From positions 62,001-126,000 of the forward strand of contig JACKEL010000009.1 of assembly GCA_020632975.1 (NCBI GenBank): a stretch of 64,000 nt of DNA, written 5' to 3'. The translations under genes and the position numbers were made by a program. A model generated the notes under the pieces. That model worked only from the letters and a program-made list of their open reading frames with translations. It was not told where the DNA came from and searched no databases. Positions 54,336-62,471 of this stretch are shown in pieces; position 1 is the stretch's first letter, and every line of letters starts with the position of its first letter. The DNA is from Myxococcales bacterium (GTDB lineage: Bacteria > Myxococcota_C > UBA6777).

Positions 54336-54588
54336 GATGGCTCCTTCTCCACTCTATCAACAAACGATATCTCAGTTCTTTCCAAGGGTTCGCGCACAGA
54401 CAAAGAAATCTTGGCCTTCGTTCATGTTTTTTTCACGAAGGGGCTTTATGCTCACCCACAAACACACTTGAGAAGTGAACATAGATTTGCCTTTGTTTGC
54501 GTTTCAACCCATACCTATGCGCAAGCATGGATGGATACTTTCGTTGTTTAACGAAAAACACAAGGCGAAAACAATAAGAGGTTGATGG

Positions 54589-57500
54589 ATGAGCGCAAGG
54601 ATCTCGATATGGCGCACCGCTTGGTGGTTGTTGTTGCTGGCGCTTTTGGGTGTAGGAGGAGGCGCAAGCACGCTCTTCTTTTTGCTCAAGTTTCCCAAGG
54701 AGATAGCGATCTTATTCGGCGTCACCTTAGGCGCTGAAGCACTGTTCTTAACTTGGTTTGCACTCAGCCTACACGAACGCATCCAAGCAGGGATCGCAGA
54801 GTCTCGTTATCAACACGACCGACTCGCGCGTCGCTCTTGGTTGGCGGGCCTGATCACAGTGTTGGGCCTCGCCGCGATCTTCTTTTTCCCCCCCAAATAC
54901 ATGTGGTCCAAGACACTGGCCTTGGTTACCCTCGGACTTATCGGATCATTCGCTGCTGTGGGGCTTTTGATCACGTGGCTTTTGCGCGCTGAACTCGCAG
55001 GACGCATCGCTTACGGCTTTGCGGAGCGTTGGATCGCGCGTATCACCTCGCTGAGTACCTTTGCGATAGGCTCCGTGTTGTTGTTGCTGTTCAACTTCCT
55101 TGGTGGGATCTATTGGTGGCACAGCCAGTACGTCACAGACGCCAAGCGAAAAAAAGTCTTACAACGCAATCAGCTTTTGCGCTCGATCCAGATCACTACG
55201 ATATCCGATCGAGAAGGCCACAACTTGGGCTTGTTCAACCGCACCCAAAGCGACTGGAACCAGCAATACAACGATCCCAAGTTGCTCGCTTGGAAGATCA
55301 GTCGTGTGGTTGGCATCGCAGAAGGCCGCGTCGATGAACCCGCGTGGTGGTGGCGTTATCTCCCTGACGGCGAGAGCCTCAAGTGCGAGCCCTTTTCCAT
55401 CGAAGCCTTTTTGCGCGTTCCCTACTATCTGATCAAACAGCGCCGTAAGGTCGGGGGAAGTACACCTGCACTCCAAGCCGCAAAGAACTTCCTCGACTTC
55501 GGCCAAAAACGCCAAGGGCTCGGGCTTTTCAGTACAGTCAGTGCAAAACTCTTTGATGAGATGCCGCGTTCCTACATCATGTGCCAAGCCTTTAGTCCTC
55601 GCGAGATGATGGCGATCTACCTCGCGACGTTGTGGGCAGGTCAAGGCGACAACTACGGGCTTCACCGTTTGGCACTCTATTACTTCGATGTCGAAGATCC
55701 CCGTGCCCTCAACTGGAACCAAGCTGTTGTCGCAGCTGCATCGCTGCCCAACCCTGGGCGCATGAACCCGTGGTTCCTCGAAAATTGCCGCAAAGGAAAG
55801 TGCGAAAACAAACGCCGCGCCCGTGTCTACGATGTTTGGATCAAGCGTATCCAACAGATCAAGCAAAAGCTGCGCAATGCAGGCATCCAAGTCCCCAAAG
55901 AGCTTCCCGTCTTCCGCAACGGACTTGGCCGTCTCAAGGCGATATCCAGCGAGTGGCAGATGCACGATCTCCACATCCGCAATTGGATCGAGCGGATGAT
56001 GCCGCCTGATATCAAAGACTGGAAAAATGGTGCTCGCATCCAACTGTACTACGACCGCGAACTTACGACTGGAAAAGACGGTCAGCGCGGCCTGATCTCG
56101 ATCGCAGAACAAGGCTATGCCCCATTCCGCGAACAGATCGACGATCTACAACTCGCTTATACCCTTGTGGACGCCCAAACAGGCGAGATCGTCTCGCAGT
56201 ATGGCGGAAACGGGCACGTCGATATGGCGCTCGCGCAAAAGCCCGTCTTTGGCTCTGTCTTCAAGGTGGTGACTTCGTTGGTGGACGCGTATTGGCCAGA
56301 CGCCCTCCCCCTCGTCAACCGAGGACGCAGCAACACCAACCGACGGCGCTTTGTGTACCACCCTTGGAAAAAAAGCCAAGGACACTGGGTCCGCAACAGC
56401 CACAAGATGCCCCCCTATGTCAAAAAGGACCAAGCCCTCGCGATCTCCGCCAACATCGGCTTTGTGTTTCTCTCTTTGCGTTGGACTTGGATGGTCGCAC
56501 CTGACCAATGGCCCGCGATCTTCGAGCGAGGACTGCGCCACCTCCTCGAAGACAAGAAAAAGATGCACCCCGAAGACGCCCGTCAGATGGTCGAAAAGCT
56601 ACAAAAAGATCCCGTGGCTTTGCGCAAGATGTTCGTCCGCGAGTTCGGCTACAAAAGTTACTTCCAAGATCTTCGAGAGCACGCGATCTTCGAGGCCGCC
56701 AAAGCCGCAACCGTGAAGACCCTTCTTCCTGAAGCCACCACCAACCAAAGCAAGGTGGATGCTGAAGAAGCCCAAAAGAAGAAGGCTGAAGAACAACGTA
56801 AGAAAAAGCGCAGTGTCGAAGAGTTGTTAGCAGAGCTTTCTCCAGAAGACATGCCCAAGCCCCTTGTCCCCGCAGGTGCGCGCCCCAACGTCCCCACGGC
56901 CCCACCTGCGCCAACAGAACCTCCTGTCACCACAACACAGTTGGCTTCGTTCCTCGATACAGAACCCAATGAGATCTTCCCCGCAAGTCCGAAGATTCAG
57001 CGCGTCTTTCAAGAGAAAAAGAAGTTCTTCGAACAAAAGTTCACAGGCCCCCTTTCTCTCGAAGAGATCGGCTGGAACCGCGAACTACGTATGGAGATCG
57101 GCCTGCGTTATATCGCTTGGTTGGCCGAACAGATCGGCGGGTTCGACCGCAAAAAAAGCGGTATGCTCCCCGTGATGACGATGACACTGGGCGTCAATGA
57201 TGTTGATACCAAACAACTGGCAGCGATCGCGGCCTTCATCGCTGCGGGCAAGGTCGTCAAACCTGCCCTGCTTCAGCGTGTCGAACGCGACAAAGAGATC
57301 CATATCCCTGGAAAGCCCGCCCTTTTCCCATCCCCCATCCCTGAAAGTACTGTCGAAAAAGTGCGCAAACGCATGCAAGGCATCCTCAAAAAAGAGATGG
57401 AAGGCACAGCATCTGGTGCAGGACAAGCCCTGATCAAACGCTATGGCGCCCAAATCATCGAGCAGTCAGGCGCCAAGACAGGAACTGTCCAAAGCTCCCG

Positions 57501-58647
57501 CGGTGTGAGTTGCATCGGATTCGTCGGCAAGTTCACAGGCGCCGTCACCCTCTCGACCCCCACCAACGATACGCTCAAGACCTATCGTGTACGCACGACC
57601 TTTACCCGAAAAAAGAAGCGTTTAGAACGTCTCAACCAACTGTGGCTCAAGCGTTACCAACGCGCCCGAGAAGGTTCTCGCCTCGCGCGGGTCGCCCTCA
57701 AACGCGCTTCTCGTTACGAAGAGCAAGCACGCGTCCTCGATCAACAAATCAAGCGCTACAAAGAACTAGGCAAACGCTACTTCAAGCTCAAAAAGCAGCA
57801 CAAAGAAGCCGAAAAGCTCGCAGATCTCCGCAAAAAGCAGATCAAGACCTTTAATGCGAAACGCCGTAAAGCTGGGAAACGCGCAACACGCGCACAAAAG
57901 AAACTTCGTCTCTTGATGCAAAAACGCCGAAGCCTCCGCGCACAACAAAGCTCGCTCCCTCCCGTGGAGCGCGCAAACGCAGAGCAACGCGAGATGCACA
58001 AAAAGCTACACTTCGAACTTGCACAAGCTGATGAGGGCTACAAGATGCGTCTCCAAGACTACCAAGACGCGATCTCCCTTCAAGAACAGTGGAGCCGCAA
58101 AGCCAGCGAAGCGCGTTCACAGATCCAAGCCCTACAAGAAAAGGCCAAACAAGCCAAGCGCGATTATATGCGCCTACGTCCCGCCTTTATCAAAGGGCAC
58201 CAGCCTTGGAGTCTGTCTTCTTCCAAAGCTTGTCGCATCCTGTTTGATCTTTTGAGTGAGTGGAAAGACTACAGCGAACGCAAAGCCAAAGAAGAAGCTC
58301 TCAAGCCCGATCCATCGCGTCCAACACCACCCCGTCCTGCTTCAGTGGATGCAGGCAACCTTCCTGCTCCCCGTGTGACAACAGATGCAGGGCCGCGCGA
58401 AGGTGCCCCTACGCCCGCAGCGACCGAACGAAACAGCCGACCCGATGCAGGCGCCACACAAAAGCCTGACAGCAACAGTCGCGAAGAAGATCCGATCATC
58501 CTCCCCGAGATCCCTTCTCTTCCAACGGATACACCCGAGAAAAAAGCGATGCCTCAGCCTCCAGTGATCCGCAGTGAAGGGCCCGCACGCAAAGCACCAC
58601 CACGAAGACGCCCCAAGATGCGCCTCCCTGAGATCTTTGCCCCCTGA
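54589..58647 (+). CDS. Giant class A penicillin-binding protein (GT51 + transpeptidase)
   Basis: 1352 residues. Five predicted N-terminal membrane helices (about 9-31, 36-58, 82-104, 108-132, 150-174), where normal class A PBPs have one. A GT51-like domain follows: IAEGRVDE at 243-250 in place of the usual ED-x-F, GGSTPALQAAKN at 289-300, and PREMMAIYLATLWAGQGDNYG near 337. Transpeptidase: S556-V-F-K559, S620-A-N622 and K963-T-G965. Between SxN and KTG is a Lys/Glu and Pro-rich insertion (about 700-800). Residues 1005-1190 form a long basic coiled coil (AEKLADLRKKQIKTF), and the tail is Pro/Arg-rich. Peptidoglycan polymerisation and crosslinking are likely; the GT site is divergent, so that activity is less sure. 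Confidence 0.85.
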   Translation: MSARISIWRTAWWLLLLALLGVGGGASTLFFLLKFPKEIAILFGVTLGAEALFLTWFALSLHERIQAGIAESRYQHDRLARRSWLAGLITVLGLAAIFFFPPKYMWSKTLALVTLGLIGSFAAVGLLITWLLRAELAGRIAYGFAERWIARITSLSTFAIGSVLLLLFNFLGGIYWWHSQYVTDAKRKKVLQRNQLLRSIQITTISDREGHNLGLFNRTQSDWNQQYNDPKLLAWKISRVVGIAEGRVDEPAWWWRYLPDGESLKCEPFSIEAFLRVPYYLIKQRRKVGGSTPALQAAKNFLDFGQKRQGLGLFSTVSAKLFDEMPRSYIMCQAFSPREMMAIYLATLWAGQGDNYGLHRLALYYFDVEDPRALNWNQAVVAAASLPNPGRMNPWFLENCRKGKCENKRRARVYDVWIKRIQQIKQKLRNAGIQVPKELPVFRNGLGRLKAISSEWQMHDLHIRNWIERMMPPDIKDWKNGARIQLYYDRELTTGKDGQRGLISIAEQGYAPFREQIDDLQLAYTLVDAQTGEIVSQYGGNGHVDMALAQKPVFGSVFKVVTSLVDAYWPDALPLVNRGRSNTNRRRFVYHPWKKSQGHWVRNSHKMPPYVKKDQALAISANIGFVFLSLRWTWMVAPDQWPAIFERGLRHLLEDKKKMHPEDARQMVEKLQKDPVALRKMFVREFGYKSYFQDLREHAIFEAAKAATVKTLLPEATTNQSKVDAEEAQKKKAEEQRKKKRSVEELLAELSPEDMPKPLVPAGARPNVPTAPPAPTEPPVTTTQLASFLDTEPNEIFPASPKIQRVFQEKKKFFEQKFTGPLSLEEIGWNRELRMEIGLRYIAWLAEQIGGFDRKKSGMLPVMTMTLGVNDVDTKQLAAIAAFIAAGKVVKPALLQRVERDKEIHIPGKPALFPSPIPESTVEKVRKRMQGILKKEMEGTASGAGQALIKRYGAQIIEQSGAKTGTVQSSRGVSCIGFVGKFTGAVTLSTPTNDTLKTYRVRTTFTRKKKRLERLNQLWLKRYQRAREGSRLARVALKRASRYEEQARVLDQQIKRYKELGKRYFKLKKQHKEAEKLADLRKKQIKTFNAKRRKAGKRATRAQKKLRLLMQKRRSLRAQQSSLPPVERANAEQREMHKKLHFELAQADEGYKMRLQDYQDAISLQEQWSRKASEARSQIQALQEKAKQAKRDYMRLRPAFIKGHQPWSLSSSKACRILFDLLSEWKDYSERKAKEEALKPDPSRPTPPRPASVDAGNLPAPRVTTDAGPREGAPTPAATERNSRPDAGATQKPDSNSREEDPIILPEIPSLPTDTPEKKAMPQPPVIRSEGPARKAPPRRRPKMRLPEIFAP

Positions 58648-58763
58648 TCTCTTTTGTGATCTACTTCTGATCCTACACGAACTACCCGACCTGATCCTTT
58701 TTGGGGATCAGATTGTCTGCTTTTCGGGTCTCGGTTCTCAAAAAATGAAAAGAAATTTTCTAT

Positions 58764-58791
58764 TGACAGAGTTTTCAACGCTGCTACAATC
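58764..58791 (+). promoter_or_regulatory. Sigma70-type promoter for the structured leader / RRM gene
   Basis: TTGACA (58764-58769), a 16-base spacer, TACAAT (58786-58791): a near-consensus promoter. The start is predicted near 58798, about 355 bases before the RRM gene's ATG. Confidence 0.75.
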
Positions 58792-58797
58792 CCCCTT

Positions 58798-59153
58798 AAT
58801 GTTTAGCTTTCGCAGCGGATGAGGGGCGCATTGAGCGCAATCCAGGATGGAGACCCCCACGAAACTCGGTCTCCGCTGATGAATGCCCCCGAACCTTCTC
58901 TACTCCGTTCCCTTCCCCCATAATGGACCAGCGGCCCGAGAGGTTCCTTTACACACGAACTCTAGTTTGTGGTGGTTATTCTCGGGTGCTGATACTGTTT
59001 CTGCCCCCCCACTACATTTTTTCTAAGCTTCAAACAAGACTTTTACGCTTGTTTGGGCCATCTGTCTCCGCTTCCCTTTGAAGCTGATGATCGATGTTCT
59101 TAACTCAGAGAGAGTCACAGAACTCTCAATGTTACCTTTTGGAGAATCTGCGA
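58798..59153 (+). ncRNA. Candidate structured leader or small RNA upstream of the RRM gene
   Basis: An untranslated stretch of about 355 bases with dense pairing. GGAGACC/GGTCTCC at 58849-58855/58868-58874; CAGCGGA/TCCGCTG at 58813-58819/58872-58878, sharing bases with the first; GGGG(CG)CATT with AATGCCCC (58823-58832 with 58882-58889), which would be an alternative or a pseudoknot. CCCGAGA/TCTCGGG (58935-58941/58980-58986) encloses CACGAAC/GTTTGTG (58954-58960/58965-58971). CAAACAAG/CTTGTTTG lies at 59031-59038/59048-59055. GAGAGT/ACTCTC is near the ribosome site. No known RNA family recognised (not SRP, tmRNA, or clear 6S). It may be a cold-responsive leader or a separate small RNA. Confidence 0.5.
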
Positions 59154-59450
59154 ATGTCAAACAAAATCTTTGTAGGCGGGTTGGCTTGGGCAACTGATGA
59201 ACGTGGTCTTGAAGAAGCATTCTCTTCTTATGGCGAGATCACTGAAGCGAAAGTCGTTCGTGACCGTGCAACGGGTCGTTCCCGTGGTTTCGGTTTCGTG
59301 ACTTTCGCTAACTCGACCGCTGCTCGCGAAGCCATGGAACAAATGAACGACAGCATGTTGGATGGTCGTTCTATCCGTGTCGACCTCGCTCAAGAGCGCG
59401 ACAACAGCTCCCGTGATCGTGGTCCCCGCGATCGTGGTCCCCGCTACTAA
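59154..59450 (+). CDS. RRM-domain RNA-binding protein (glycine/arginine tail)
   Basis: 98 residues. A single RRM: RNP2 KIFVGGLAWAT, RNP1 RSRGFGFVTF, followed by a short Arg/Asp/Gly tail with DRGPRDRGP repeats. Small bacterial RRM proteins of this type are often cold-induced RNA chaperones. The ATG has GGAG upstream; an earlier in-frame ATG at 59094 does not. It has its own strong promoter and terminator, so it is a single-gene unit. Confidence 0.95.
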   Translation: MSNKIFVGGLAWATDERGLEEAFSSYGEITEAKVVRDRATGRSRGFGFVTFANSTAAREAMEQMNDSMLDGRSIRVDLAQERDNSSRDRGPRDRGPRY

Positions 59451-59460
59451 TATATCTCGA

Positions 59461-59527
59461 AAAACTCCACGATGATCCGATCAACCCCGCGTTGATCCGA
59501 ATAACTCCTTCGTGGAGTTTTTTTTTA
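59461..59527 (+). terminator. Rho-independent terminator after the RRM gene
   Basis: AAACTCCACG (59462-59471) pairs perfectly with CGTGGAGTTT (59511-59520), around an inner GATCAA/TTGATC helix, followed by a run of eight or more T. Confidence 0.92.
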
Positions 59528-59551
59528 TCCTCACTCTACCTCCCCCCAGCC

Positions 59552-59579
59552 TTGCGATTCCCCTCAAAACAAATACAAT
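59552..59579 (+). promoter_or_regulatory. Sigma70-type promoter for moxR
   Basis: TTGCGA (59552-59557), a 16-base spacer, TACAAT (59574-59579). The start is predicted near 59586, about 59 bases before the moxR ATG. Confidence 0.6.
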
Positions 59580-59644
59580 AGCACCGCACTTTCCGTGTCA
59601 TTATTTGCCGCGATCGCTCTCTCTCACGCAGGAGCCGGGAATCT

Positions 59645-60670
59645 ATGCAACCAAACTCCCCTCAGATGCAAGATGTCCAACGACAAGTCGAACAATATGG
59701 ACACCTCCTCCAACAACTTCTTGGAGAAGTTGGAAAGGTCATCGTCGGCCAACAAGATCTCCTTGAACGGATGCTTGTTGGGATGCTCACTGGCGGTCAC
59801 CTCTTGTTGGAAGGTGTACCAGGTCTTGCCAAGACCCTCACAGTCCAAACTCTCGCATCTTGCGTGTCCCTCGACTTTCAGCGCATCCAATTCACCCCTG
59901 ATCTTCTTCCTGCCGATCTTCTTGGGACACTCATCTTTCAACCCCAACAGGGAACCTTCCAAGCCAAACTGGGGCCGATCTTTGCGAACATCATCCTCGC
60001 GGACGAGATCAACCGTGCCCCTGCCAAAGTGCAGTCGGCTTTGCTTGAAGCGATGCAAGAAAAACAAGTCACCATCGGCGAGGAGACTTACAAACTTCCC
60101 CGTCCCTTCTTGGTTATGGCGACCCAAAACCCCGTCGAACAAGAAGGAACCTACAGTCTTCCAGAGGCCCAACTTGACCGCTTTATGCTCAAGTTGATGT
60201 TGACTTACCCCACACGCCAAGTCGAACGCATGATCATGGATCGCATGATCGAAGCCCAACCCAATCCTCCTCAACCCGCGATGCGTCCAGAACACCTGAT
60301 CGCAGCACAAAGTCTCGTGCGACAGATCCATCTGGCTGATCAACTCAAAGAATATATCTTAGATATCATCTTCTGCACGCGTGAACCCGAGCGGATCGCA
60401 CTTGGGCCCCAAAGCGGTGGGCGCCCCGCTCGCCCACTCAAGTCTTATCTCGCTTATGGTGCTTCCCCTCGCGCGACCTTGGCCCTCAACCTTGCGGCGC
60501 GCGCTTATGCGATGATCCAAGGACGATGTTACGTTGTGCCCGATGATGTCAAAGCGATCGCTCGCGATGTTTTGCGACATCGTATCGCCCTCACTTACGA
60601 AGCCGAGGCCGACGGCTTTACCACGGATGATATCTTGTTGCACATCTTGCAGCACATTGATGTCCCCTAA
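59645..60670 (+). CDS. MoxR-family AAA+ ATPase
   Basis: 341 residues. N-terminal helix VGKVIVGQQDLLERMLVGML; Walker A GVPGLAKT near 57; Walker B ILADEINRAPAKVQSALLEA; sensor 1 ATQNPVEQEGTYSLPEAQLDRF; C-terminal lid GASPRATLALNLAARAYA, all typical of MoxR. MoxR proteins act as chaperones, usually beside DUF58 and vWA genes. None follow here, so this is an orphan copy. AGGAG precedes the ATG. Confidence 0.95.
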   Translation: MQPNSPQMQDVQRQVEQYGHLLQQLLGEVGKVIVGQQDLLERMLVGMLTGGHLLLEGVPGLAKTLTVQTLASCVSLDFQRIQFTPDLLPADLLGTLIFQPQQGTFQAKLGPIFANIILADEINRAPAKVQSALLEAMQEKQVTIGEETYKLPRPFLVMATQNPVEQEGTYSLPEAQLDRFMLKLMLTYPTRQVERMIMDRMIEAQPNPPQPAMRPEHLIAAQSLVRQIHLADQLKEYILDIIFCTREPERIALGPQSGGRPARPLKSYLAYGASPRATLALNLAARAYAMIQGRCYVVPDDVKAIARDVLRHRIALTYEAEADGFTTDDILLHILQHIDVP

Positions 60671-61017
60671 TCTCCCTCTCCATTTGCCCCGCCTATACTC
60701 GCTCAAGCAACTTCTGGTCCCCTGCAAATAGGAGATTTTTTAAAGTATCTTGACGATGCAGGATGAAGCGGATACGGTAGGCATCTTGCTCAGGAGAACT
60801 TCCGTGCGATCAGAGGGGTTACAATGCTATGCCATGACCCGCGCTTCTTGCGAAAACACCCTATGCAACTTTGTTGCACCTCTCGTCCGCTGATGCGCCA
60901 AAACTCTTCTCACGCTGAATTCCTGACCAATTTGCACCTGCTCTCGGCGGTTTCAACCGTCTAAGCACACGCTGGAGTCTGACAGATCGTTCGTTCTTTC
61001 GAGCTTAGAGGCCAAGG
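60671..61017 (+). promoter_or_regulatory. Intergenic region with promoter for the PP2C gene
   Basis: 347 bases. A sigma70-type promoter is present: TTGACG (60750-60755), a 17-base spacer, TACGGT (60773-60778). This gives a leader of about 230 bases. No gene or clear RNA fold was found in the leader. Confidence 0.5.
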
Positions 61018-62376
61018 ATGCGCAAAGTACAAACCCCGCCCATTGATATCTTTGAGATGTCCGACGTCGGACGCCGTCGTTACGAAAACCAAGACTCAGT
61101 GGCCCGACTTCAACTCACCAAGATACCCTACCAGGGCGGACACTTGTTAGTGGTCGCAGACGGCATGGGAGGGGCAAGCGGCGGACAAGTCGCTTCGCGT
61201 ATCGCCGTCCAAGAGATCGTCTCCTATTTCCAAGAAGAACCCAACATGGAACCCGATGTGGCTTTGCGCGAAGGTATCGAGCAAGCCGCAGAAGCGATCC
61301 TCAAAAAAGCAGGCGAAGACCCCTCCCTTACAGGGATGGGAACCACCTGCGTCATGTGTATGGTTCAAAATGGCTATCTCTTCGCAGCACACGTCGGCGA
61401 CAGCCGTATGTATATGTGGCGAAAAGGTGTGCTTCACCGTATGACCCGTGATCACAGCGCTGTCCAGCGCCTTGTGGAAGCTGGCATCCTCAGTGAAGAA
61501 GAAGCCAAAAACCACCCCCGCCAAAACGTGTTGTCCCGCGTGTTGGGAAGTGAGTTTCCCCTCTACGTCGAAGTGATGGCTCCGCCTTGGAAGCTTCTGG
61601 AAGGAGATCGCATCCTGCTTTGTTCGGATGGTCTTCACGGAGAAGTCGAAGACGAAGATATCCTTTCGATCATGGGTGGCGCAAAGACCGCGCAAGAAGC
61701 TGTTGAGACCCTTGTCAAAACAGCGAATGACAATGGCGGAAACGACAACATCACTGCGCAGATCCTGTTTTATGGATCGCCCCCCGAAGTGATCGAAGGT
61801 ACCCCCGTCGATCCACCTGCACAGCAACAGTCTGCCGCCGCAGCGCCAAACCAAGAAGCATGGCAGTCTTTGGGTGATCGCCCCGAAGCGTACTTCTTTT
61901 ATGCCTTGCTGATCCTGTTGCCCTTTTTCTTGGGGTACATGGCTGGCCGCTACGACAACAAAAAGATCTACTTGGCAGCGCAACGCTCACAACAACGTGA
62001 GATCCACGTTCGCCCCCTGCCCTCGTCGATCGTTGATCCTGACAATGTGCCCGAAACGCGACCCACACCCGCTTCGCGCCCAACAACGCCCCCACCTGCT
62101 TCGCAGCCCGCTCCCACATCCCAACCCGTGGAACCGCCGCCTGCATCGCAACCAACGATCGTCCCCCGCGAAGTCGTCCCCACACCACAACCCAAAGCGC
62201 GCGAAGATGTACCCACTTCGCAACCCGCGGTTCGTGAAGCAGCACCCACCTCGCAACCTGCTCCCGCAGTTCGCGCGGTGGTGCCGACTTCCCAGCCCGC
62301 AGCGCGCAAGGTTGAACCCACTTCGCAACCCACTCCCGCACCCACCCCCACCTCAAAACCCACTTCACGCCCCTAA
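61018..62376 (+). CDS. PP2C-type Ser/Thr phosphatase, membrane-anchored
   Basis: 452 residues. PP2C domain at 10-245: SDVGRRRYENQDSVA, VVADGMGGASGGQVA, HVGDSRMYMW, TRDHSAVQRLVE, LLCSDGLHGEVED, GGNDNITAQIL, all metal-binding motifs intact. One membrane helix follows near 285-308 (FFYALLILLPFFLGYMAG), so the phosphatase faces the cytoplasm. The outer tail is a Pro/Thr/Ser/Gln repeat (variants of PTSQPA), probably wall-spanning or disordered. Likely reverses Ser/Thr kinase phosphorylation, such as that of the kinase at 40-41 kb. Confidence 0.95.
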   Translation: MRKVQTPPIDIFEMSDVGRRRYENQDSVARLQLTKIPYQGGHLLVVADGMGGASGGQVASRIAVQEIVSYFQEEPNMEPDVALREGIEQAAEAILKKAGEDPSLTGMGTTCVMCMVQNGYLFAAHVGDSRMYMWRKGVLHRMTRDHSAVQRLVEAGILSEEEAKNHPRQNVLSRVLGSEFPLYVEVMAPPWKLLEGDRILLCSDGLHGEVEDEDILSIMGGAKTAQEAVETLVKTANDNGGNDNITAQILFYGSPPEVIEGTPVDPPAQQQSAAAAPNQEAWQSLGDRPEAYFFYALLILLPFFLGYMAGRYDNKKIYLAAQRSQQREIHVRPLPSSIVDPDNVPETRPTPASRPTTPPPASQPAPTSQPVEPPPASQPTIVPREVVPTPQPKAREDVPTSQPAVREAAPTSQPAPAVRAVVPTSQPAARKVEPTSQPTPAPTPTSKPTSRP

Positions 62377-62471
62377 GCTTTTCCTTTTTGCCCCTTCTTC
62401 TCTCTCCCAACCTCTGCTATCAAGAGCCCATTCAATCTTTTGATCCCTTTCAAAGATAAAGGAATGGTTTG

